This document shows, piece by piece, positions 55,704 through 64,000 of a DNA stretch of 64,000 nt. The position numbers were made by a program, and so were the translations under genes. Each line of letters begins with the position of its first letter. Position 1 is the stretch's first letter. The stretch covers positions 3,224,001 to 3,288,000 of the forward strand of contig JAJFPB010000002.1 in the NCBI GenBank assembly GCA_020881915.1, read 5' to 3'. The notes under the pieces were generated by a model. The model did no database searches. It saw only the letters and a list, made by a program, of their open reading frames with translations, and was not told the DNA's origin. The DNA comes from Paramyrothecium sp. XJ0827 (Eukaryota > Ascomycota > Sordariomycetes > Hypocreales > Stachybotryaceae).

Positions 55704-57050
55704 TTTGGCGGTGGTGGTTTAGCTGATTGTGCGCAGCGGGGTTGAAGTCAGCTATGGGGGCGATTTGGTCGCAGCGGCGGGGGATGCGGATGCGGATGAT
55801 GCAAAGCTTGGTCCGAGTTGGCAGCAAAGGTCGTCTCGTGGTGATGGTGGGAGGTGAAGGTTCGTTTGGAGCTACAGAAAATGCGCACGGAGGGTAAGGT
55901 CGAGGTAGGTGGTCTACTAAGTTACCCGGAGCTTCAGGCGGCAGCGACAGGACACAAGAGATGGGGGATGGAGAGCATACGGGTGCACTGGACGAATCGA
56001 GTGACGTGTTTAAGGTACCTCAAGGTCGGGCAGGTATGGATCCAGGGACAGCGACTGAAACACAAAGCAGCAGGGTGTCTTGCATCATCTGTTACATCAG
56101 AGGTTCCATTTCTTATCAGCTACTTTGTGGCCCTGCGGCCTGAGCACCGCGGCAGGGGTATTACGGCACAAAAGCTACAGGTTGGTCATCGAGCACCCCA
56201 TCCTGCGGGAACGAGAGCTACCTTATGCCAGGGGAAAACGGGGGACCTAATGAACTGTCGATTGTAGACCTCAGCTCTGCCAATGACCAAATACGAGCGT
56301 CAGAGGATGCAAAAGTGTCCAAGAACCCAGCTTAGGGTACCCTCCACATCTTGCTAGATCTGGGACGAGAGACCTGCTCGGGACAGTGTAACCTTTTTCA
56401 AAGGGTATTCTGCCCTCTACTTTCTCGGGTGCCTCCCCGCCCATGACAAGTGGCTACCACGGCAGTGAATGGCCGAAATGAGATAAGCCCTCTGGGGAGT
56501 ATGTTTTGCAGTAGCACATACCGTCCAGAAAAGGTTTGGCACGCACATTTTGGCGCTCGATGCAGGAAATTGCCCTCGTTGCCAACCATTCTGACGATGA
56601 CGGACCTTACGTAAACAAACCACTGGAATTTCCCAAAAATTTAGCGGGTACCAGCCGCCCAGCTAGACCCGAACGGGCAGTTTGGGGTGGCTGAACTGTG
56701 GCTCGTGGTCGATCCAATCTTGATCAACAAAGGTCACCTGCCCGTCCCGTTCCTTTTCCCTCCCCTCGTTGGCCTCGCAACAGGAAAACAACCACAACAA
56801 CAGTCGACCTTAGCAGCCGACAGCATCGCCAGCATCAGGCGCGCGCAGCCAAAAAGCTTACCATCGCTCATACGCACCATCCTCTCTCGGCACTCCGTCT
56901 TTCCGCCGTTTTCCTGCACCCGCCTCTGGTCCCCGCGGGTCTCCCGTCAGCACTGTTTTCCTTTCCTGCTGTGGGTGCACACAACACCAGCCAATGTTTG
57001 TTGTTGCATAATCCACAAGTTGCTTTGACCTAATCACAACAGTCCCCAAT
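55704..57050. promoter_or_regulatory. Divergent region YOP1 / RFX
   Basis: 1.35 kb between starts. An AGGTACCT palindrome lies at 56013-56020 and a GGGTACCC at about 56335-56342. A C/T-rich leader precedes the RFX ATG. ORFs here are not supported. Confidence 0.45.
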
Positions 57051-59657
57051 ATGGAGCCCGGTATGTCTACGCCTCATCTAAACTTTTTCCTTACCATCGT
57101 CCTCTTTTCATTTTCACAAGATGATCGATGTCAATTCTAACCATCTGCTGTTAGATATGTCGGCAGCACGCGCTGCTGCACGATCGAAAAAGCGGCCTCA
57201 ATCTCGTGCCTCGACAACGTCCATCCACAGCGTCACGACGCAGCCCACCATGGACCAGTCAGCATTCGCCGACACATCTGACATATACGCCGGTCAATGG
57301 ATTCCTAACGATCAAGCGCACCACAAGGTTCTGAGTGCCGCCCCACAAATGACCCCCGAGGATCTGATTCTGCAGGCTGCGGACCACATGCAAAATGCAG
57401 CGCAGGAGTTCTCCATGGATGGCTCGATGGGTGCTCCGATGGGCCATGCCATGCAGTACCACCAGCAACATCATCCCATGGTCAGGCATCCCCTGCCTGC
57501 CGACCAGTTCGGAGCCAACGCCAGCTTCACCGAGGACAGCCAAATGCTTGACCGCGACGAGGACGGCGATTCAATGGTTGGCATGGTCGGTCCAACCAAA
57601 TCCACTTCAGGGCGGTCCAGTGCCAACAACGAACTCGAGATGCGGCAATTGTTCAGTGCCAACAGGCATCGGAACCTGCAAGAGGTGGCCGGCGAGCTAC
57701 ATGGCAACGAGCGTGGTCCCAACTCCGAGCGGACTCGCCAAGTCTTTGCGATGCTATGGTACGAAAGATCTTGTTTGCGAAAGTCTACCTACCTCTAACA
57801 TCAATCTCTTCAGGATCAATTCCGTATGCTCCAAGGGCAAAGGCTCCGTTCCTCGCGGCCGAGTATACGCCAACTACGCTTCACGTTGCGCTACAGAAAG
57901 AATCACAGTTCTGAATCCCGCCAGCTTCGGAAAACTAGTACGCGTGTTATTCCCTGGGTTGAAGACAAGACGCTTGGGTGTCCGTGGAGAATCGAAATAT
58001 CACTATGTAAACTTTACTCTCGTCGACGACCAACCTGACCTAAGAGAGTCGCAATCACAACCTCCTCGACCTATTACCGAGGTCGCCGGCCATTCACACA
58101 GTTTCAGGTAAGTAACAACGCGACTCACCCACACAGCTTCCATGGCTTACAATGCTCAGCAGCGCCCCTGTACCATCCAGCAACGATCTCACGCGTGGTC
58201 CTCAACCATCTCCCCTAGCCACAAATGAAAGGCAACAAGAATCACCCCAGCCAACATCCAGTGGCCGCTCACATAGTCTTTACAACCAACCCGAACTCGC
58301 TAGCATCGACAACCTACAATCAACGTCGGCCAAGACAATTCTCGAGCTTGCATTCTCTCCCGACGATAAGGAGGGCTTCGAACAGTCCGACCCACTCGCA
58401 ATGCCACCTATCGAAGCATACTTACCTCCGGGAACCGATCCAGATGCTGCCAAATCTTTGTCTGCTCTATACCGATCTCATTGCACATCGTTAGTCGAAT
58501 GCATACGGTACTGTAAAGAGAAGACCTTCTTCCATCTGTACACATCCTTCCAGGGCACTCTCACAATGCCCGTACAGAAACTGTTCGGAAACCCCGAGCT
58601 CGCTGCCTGGATAGAGGGATGCGACTTCGTGCTGTATCAGCGCATGATGAATATTGTATCACGACTGACCCTGCAAGTGGTGCCTAAGCAGGTCTTGGAC
58701 ACACTCAGGAACATTTCGGCGAGACTTGTACCACACATCCGGGAGTCGTTCCAGGGTCAGCCGCAACACGTCATTAGAGCCAAGGAGGCACCCGCTACTT
58801 TGTTCGCGGGACTCATCGACAGGGCCTTGCGGGTGAACTTGACGGCGCATGCTGCCGCGAACATGCTGTCCAACCCGGCAAACCGAGATCAAATGTACCT
58901 GGATTGGATTACGATGATTCGACCCCGGAAGATTGCAGAGTGTGTACCAACCCGAGGGATGGACGATGTCGTTAGTTTGCTTGTCAACGAGATTCGGGAC
59001 CTGCTGGATCCAACAGAGAACGTACCATGGGAGATTGAGTGCCTAACTGTTTATTGCGACGTGGCTACACGGGAGGGCCGACAATTGGGGAATACCGAGG
59101 ACTCATCTTCAGGTAGCAACGTCTTGGATAGATGGGTGCAGTTCCTGCGAGGGCTGGCCGAGAAATTCCCATATGCTTCTCACTCGGATATTGTGTGGTG
59201 TGTGGAAAGGGTGGGCACCGCAGTCATGCGAGATCTGACGCTGTCGCAAGGCAAGAGCTTTGGGTCATGGTGGGTTACGAAAACATGGGTCGACGAGATG
59301 ACTTGCTTCCTTGCCGAGCAAGGTGGATTTATGAAGCAGAAGAACAGTCGAAGCTCGACTGAGGTCCCGAAGCCACAGCCGATTGTGAAGGAGGTCAGCC
59401 GGCAGAACTCGCGATACAGCAGCGGCAGCGAGGAATTGAACATGTCCCAATCTCAGTCAGGCCGCGCCCCGTTTCCACCGTCGAATACGGGCAGCCATGC
59501 GCCGATGGGAGTGAGCGGCAACGATGCACATGACGACAGCGGGATTGGGATCCGAACGCCCGAGGAGGAATTTCCCATGGACAAGTTTACATTCACGGGC
59601 GCTGAGAACGCAGGTCTGATGGGCGCAGACGAGTTGACCGCAGGGGCGGGCTTATAA
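57051..59657 (+). CDS. RFX1: RFX-family winged-helix transcription factor
   Basis: Sequence-specific regulator; fungal RFX proteins (yeast Rfx1/Crt1) control DNA-damage and cell-cycle genes through X-box sites. Four exons: 57051-57060, 57155-57758, 57814-58107 and 58160-59657; 801 aa. Exon 1 has just 10 coding nt (ATG GAG CCC G) and joins in frame to read MEPDMSAARAAARSKKRP. If that exon is wrong, translation would start at the ATG at 57157. The RFX DNA-binding domain spans about 165-280: LFSANRHRNLQEVAGELHGN, SERTRQVFAMLW across the intron, then LVRVLFPGLKTRRLGVRGESKYHY. The large C-terminal exon carries the helical RFX extension (LVECIRYCKEKTFFHLYTSF... NMLSNPANRDQMYLDWITMIRPRKI) and a Ser-rich tail. 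Confidence 0.93.
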
Positions 59658-61641
59658 CAGCACGGGATGAATTGATTTGGGCGTCTCTGGGTTGAAAGGC
59701 GTTGAACCGGTTGGCTGGGCATCATTTCGATACCCGCATACAAGACATATTAGCCCCCGACACACACAAAAACATTACCTTACCTACTAATCAATGTGAC
59801 GACGGGACGACTGGATGACAAAAGGGAATGCTGGCCAGGCGGACGTATGCGTACTGTTTCCGACTGGGGACAGCTCTGGCCTACAAGGGGTGTTTTACTC
59901 TTCTACCTGTATGTATTGGCTGTGGTTTTCGATTTGGGTTTTGGACATGTTTTGGCGACTGCGCGTCAATGGTTGAATAGACAAGTCAAAGCTTTGCAAA
60001 GCATTCTCGCAACGATACTTGTTCCTCTGAGTACCCAGTCGTGATGTCACGTTTGTGCTGGTTGTCTGAGCTTGAGGCAGAGCACGACGCCCCAGAAGCA
60101 GCTCTTGACGAGGCCTACGCGAGAGCATGGCAGTGCCCGAGATGCAATGCGCTGCCATGCGATGCCTGCATATAAGGCGAAAGCCGGAGGATTGGTCTCC
60201 ATGCGCCCCGCGGTCGGAGCTGAGGCCAGCTTGTGGGGATGACGGCAACGATATGGTGCCTTTCATGCACGTTTGCCGGTTGCAGCAGTCAATATATCTG
60301 GCGGCTATCGAATGCTGCATCTCAGCTCCAGCCGAGAAACCAGCATGGAGATTGGCCAGGCCTGTCCTGAACAGGAAAGACTTGAAGCCACAGGTTACCT
60401 TTGAGCAAGAAAACAAGGCGGTGCTACAACACAGGAAGCCGGCTATGGACTATGGAGGTTGCCGATCTGAGCAAACCTGGAGGGGGGCCAATGGCAAGTC
60501 TGGACCGGGGAGCGGAACGGTTGCAGATTTCCTGATGGAGGTAGTCCAGGAACCAGGGCCGCCAAATGCGGGAGGTGGGAAAAACAAATAATAATAAATA
60601 ACTAACAAAATAAAACACTAACAAAATAAAAATAAAAAAAGAAGAACGAGGGGGGTTGGATGGAGGGGCATGACATAATACGGTAATGTAAAAGGAAGGT
60701 CACCCACCCCACCGCGAGGTAACTTATGAGGTGCATATTGTGGGAAATCCGAAGACGGACGTCGCTCTAATGAGTGCCGGCGTCGCAACGCCCAGCAAGA
60801 CAGTGAAGGGGCGAGGAAAACTGGGGCAGCACGTCCGGGTCCGGATTGGATTGGATTGATTCGGTGACGCTGCTGCTCAGACCGGAGGATGGCCTTTTCC
60901 TAGCACTCAATTGACTGGCTTCTGGTTGGTTTTGGGCTCTGGCACTGGCACTGGCTCTGACTCTGACTCCGACTCACTCTTTGCGCTTGGCTTTGGGTCT
61001 CACACCAAAACACTTGCCTTCTATTTTTTTTCTCCTTCTCCCCTGCCAACTCCGGTTTTTCTTGCGTTGCATGATACATCTCGACATATCCATCTTCAGC
61101 AGGCATCCCCGATTGATCGTGGCTGCGCAACAACCCAGTTCGTGCCGGCATTCTGCATCTGCATCATTTCATCATCCCACCATTGGAGGGGCCCAAAGGG
61201 AACAAGTCAGCCTTTCGATCTGAAGACACCAAATCGCCTGAACAGGACAGGTAGCGACGCCGCGCTTCACTTGAAAGGGAGGGGGGGACCTATTTATTGA
61301 ACCCTTTTTCTTTCTGGACTGGTCTCGTCGCTAGTTGCTGTACGCCCGGAAACTCTGCGCTTTTTTTTTTTTTTTTTAAGGTTCTCCTTCGTCAAGGAAT
61401 TTGTTTGTTCTGGACTCTGCTAGAACGGCACCACATTGGGGGTTGTATCTCTGCTCAATTGGCTGGATCTTGGGGATAACTTCAGACCTCAAACTTGACT
61501 TGACCTCCGCGAAGGGGCCTGTGTGCGTCGTCTGCCGAGTAACATCTCTGCGCTGCTGAAGTCGTAGGTGGGCTACTGCTCACGAAAACGAGACAAGAAG
61601 CGCCCACTCTTCACCCGTGGCCAGTTCGTCCCCGAGCAAGC
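59658..61641. other. 2-kb intergenic region, RFX 3' side and HOM3 leader
   Basis: The RFX 3' UTR lies at the left. An A-rich segment (AATAATAAATAAC..., about 60588-60645) lies in the middle. A T17 tract (61361-61377) lies about 265 bp before the HOM3 ATG and may keep the promoter nucleosome-poor. A 154-codon ORF at 60127-60591 has random composition and is not called. Confidence 0.5.
60958..60976 (+). promoter_or_regulatory. Cluster of Gcn4/CPC1-type TGACTC sites upstream of HOM3
   Basis: TGACTC occurs back to back at 60958-60963 and 60964-60969, followed by CGACTCA to 60976. TGACTCA is the Gcn4/Cpc1 consensus, and yeast HOM3 is a known Gcn4 target. The cluster is about 670 bp before the ATG. 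Confidence 0.45.
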
Positions 61642-63533
61642 ATGGGCAGCTCAACATACAGCAATTCCCCGGACCGGGGCTGGGTCGTCCAGAAATTTGG
61701 TGGTACGAGTGTTGGCAAATTTCCGACAAAGGTGAGTTGCTGCCCGTCCTTGTCTGAGCCTCTCTGGGGCTTCCGGTGTGAGACACTGTTTTTTTTTTTG
61801 GCAATGCTGACTAGTCTTGCAGATTGCACAGGACATCGTCAAGTATGTCTCATATCCTCAATGACACGCATTGCCGGCCAAGGCCTCCAATTATTGTCCG
61901 TCTGAAACTGACTCAATGGAAACAGGGAGAGTCTATCCAGGAACCGGGTCGTAGTCGTCTGTTCCGCGCGGAGTACGGGCAAAAAAGCCGAAGGCACCAC
62001 TAGCCGGTGAGTCTGCCTTTCAGCGAGGCCCAAGGGAGCAGTGCACTTACGCCGGGATCAGGTTAATTGGTGTCTACTCGAAGCTGAAGGCCGTAGGCGC
62101 CGCCACCAACAATGAGGAGGAGCAGCGGGAGCTGGTCGAGCAGTCTAAGGGACTGGTCATGGATATCTGCAACGACCACACCTTTGCCGCAGAGACATTC
62201 GTTCGAGATCCCACGTTGAGAGCGTCGCTCATCGAAAAGATCAAGTCCGAGTGCCACGAGCTCGTTGAATACGTCGTGGCCGCCAAACGGTTCCACCTCG
62301 AGATCAACGCCAGATCCAAGGACCGCGTCATCAGCTTTGGCGAGAAGCTCAGCTGTCTGTTCATGACCACGCTACTACAGGATACGGTATGCATGCCTTG
62401 CCAGGCCCATCGTTGCTTCCCCTTTCAAAAACTGACAATCCATTCGCAGGGTGTCGACGCCGAGTATGTTGATTTATGTGACGCACTCCACTGCGACTCG
62501 CCTGGTGGACAGTTGGATGCGAATTTCTACAAGGCTACCGCGGCCGCTTTCGCCAGCAAAATCGCAGCATGCGAGCACCGTGTTCCCGTCGTTACCGGTT
62601 TCTTCGGCAATGTACCTGGCAGCTTGATTGACGGCGACATTGGCCGTGGCTACACCGACTTGTGCGCGGCTCTCTGCGCCGTCGGGCTAGGCGCCGAGGA
62701 GCTCCAGGTTTGGAAGGAAGTGGACGGCATCTTCACGGCGGATCCCTCCAAGGTTCCCACGGCGAGGCTCTTGACGACCATCACGCCTTCGGAAGCTGCC
62801 GAGTTGACCTTTTACGGCTCGGAAGTGATCCACCACCTCACCATGGACCAGGTTATCCGCGCACAGCCGCCGATCCCGATCCGCATAAAGAACGTCAAGA
62901 ACCCCCGTGGAAACGGCACCATTGTGCTGCCTGACCCCGGCATGTCCGCCGGGCGCCAACTACACCGCACTCGCCCGTCGCAAACCCACCTCGACAGGTT
63001 GACTGGCAAGCCCAAACGGCCCACTGCCGTCACCATCAAGGACCACATCACCGTCATCAACGTGCACTCGAACAAGCGCTCCATCTCGCACGGCTTCTTC
63101 GCCAGGGTCTTCTCCATCCTCGACCGGCATTCCATCTCGGTCGACCTCATCTCCACCAGTGAGGTCCACGTGTCTCTCGCCATACACTCGGGCAGCGCCG
63201 AGATTGACGCCTTCATGAAGGCCAGGGACGAGCTTGCCGAGTGCGGCGACGTCAGCGTCCTGGCCGACATGGCCATCCTGAGCTTGGTCGGTGCCGACAT
63301 GAAGAACATGATTGGTGTCGCTGGGTTGATGTTCTCGACGCTCGGTGAGCACAATGTCAATATTGAAATGATCTCGCAAGGTATGTTCTACACGGTCGCG
63401 CGTTGAGACTATTCTTGCTCATTGGATAATTATAGGTGCCAGTGAGATCAACATCTCTTGTGTCATTGACGCTAAAGACGCGACTCGGGCTATGAACGTA
63501 CTACACACCCATCTATTCACGTTCTTGGAATAA
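61642..63533 (+). CDS. HOM3: Aspartate kinase
   Basis: First enzyme of the threonine/methionine branch: phosphorylates L-aspartate with ATP. Six exons: 61642-61731, 61823-61842, 61926-62006, 62062-62386, 62450-63380 and 63436-63533; 514 aa. Exon 2 is only 20 nt. The catalytic start is KFGGTSVG (18-25), followed by VVVVCSARSTGKKAEGTTSRL (across the exon 3/4 splice) and NARSKDRVISFGEKLS. The second substrate region is VTGFFGNVPGSLIDGDIGRGYTD, with VDGIFTADP and ELTFYGSEV. Two ACT domains follow (about 380-514: ITVINVHSNKRSISHGF..., LVGADMKNMIGVAGLMFSTLGEHNVNIEMISQGASEIN), the site of threonine feedback inhibition in yeast. All residues look intact. TGACTC sites upstream suggest cross-pathway control. 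Confidence 0.97.
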
Positions 63534-64000
63534 CGAAGAATTTTGTTTCAACTCATGGACGCTGCTGCGTTAGCCGGTCTGGTATCTTGCCTCACGCACT
63601 AGGCATGAATGAAAAGGTTGAGGTGACCAAAAGAGATGGGATGGAATTGCATGTTTGGGTCACATTTTGCGGTACATTGGTGGGCGTTTGAGATTTCATA
63701 TCCAAAAAATGATTTGGCAACCATTTGTAAATAGTTTATGACCGGGCCATTTCAGAGCATAAATAGACTGGACTTGATCCCTAGGACTGTTATTGATTTG
63801 TGGATGTTGTTCCTCTGCTAAAGCCGTTTGCGTTTGTGGCATAAAGCTTGCGATCCGCCCGGAGCTGCAGGGTAGCTCGGCAGCTTACCGCATCCTCTAC
63901 CCCTGGCTTTTAGGAGGGACACTTACAACGTCACTGAGGAGCTCTCCGCATGCTTGCCGTTTCAGCATCCGCCTTGTCGAACTGAACACCTGCTAAGCTA
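63534..64000. other. HOM3 3' flank to window end
   Basis: 467 bp of non-coding sequence; a short terminal ORF (63793-63996) is not supported. Confidence 0.4.

Noticed and set aside
1..64000. CRISPR arrays, secondary-metabolite cluster, complete transposon or viral insertion
   Set aside because: No spaced direct repeats, no backbone enzymes such as PKS or NRPS, and no transposase, reverse transcriptase or capsid-like frame was found.

Overview
The window is a nuclear chromosome segment of a filamentous ascomycete (Pezizomycotina, most likely Sordariomycetes). The evidence is short introns (about 50-220 bp) with GTRNGT donors, CTAAC-like branch points and YAG acceptors; GC-rich coding sequence; fungal-specific proteins (MID1, Irc22, Pop8, Nut1/Med5, YOP1); and gene-poor stretches with pentamer repeats and small AT-rich islands. 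I see no CRISPR array, no intact transposon, no tRNA and no secondary-metabolite cluster.

Layout. 0.3-17.4 kb is gene-dense and housekeeping: mitoribosomal uS9m (-), eEF1B-gamma (+), an FCP1-like HAD protein (-), RRP36 (+), COQ8 (-), ESS2 (-), protein phosphatase 5 (+), POP8 (-), SPT4 (+), KIN17 (-) and YJU2 (+). 17.4-25.5 kb is gene-poor, with one 69-codon gene, a 93-bp (ACCTT)n array and an AT-rich island. 25.5-37.1 kb carries Mediator NUT1/MED5 (+), IRC22 (+), the SNF2/RING protein IRC20 (-) and mitoribosomal mS41 (+). 37.1-47.9 kb is about 10.8 kb of mostly non-coding DNA around one zipper-less bZIP gene. 47.9-64 kb carries a SMAP-domain protein (+), a RAMP4/YSY6 protein (-), a small mitochondrial membrane protein (+), MID1 (-), YOP1 (-), an RFX transcription factor (+) and aspartate kinase HOM3 (+).

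Most genes lie in divergent pairs sharing 350-700 bp promoters and in convergent pairs with short 3' spacers. The functions are mainly translation and ribosome assembly (uS9m, mS41, eEF1B-gamma, RRP36), RNA processing and transcription (ESS2, YJU2, POP8, SPT4, MED5, bZIP, RFX), ER membrane (IRC22, RAMP4, YOP1), and genome maintenance (KIN17, IRC20).

The best hidden feature is a box C/D snoRNA inside intron 2 of the eEF1B-gamma gene. It has a perfect C box, D' and D boxes, and a 13-nt guide exactly complementary to the peptidyl-transferase loop of the large-subunit rRNA. The D+5 rule selects the nucleotide equivalent to yeast 25S Gm2815. It is therefore the counterpart of yeast snR38, which also sits in an eEF1B-gamma (TEF4) intron. 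Other points of interest are a RAMP4 gene whose first coding exon is only the ATG, an FCP1-like protein with an Asp-to-Asn change in its catalytic motif, repeated TATCGATA and AGGTACCT palindromes, and a family of ACCTN pentamer arrays.
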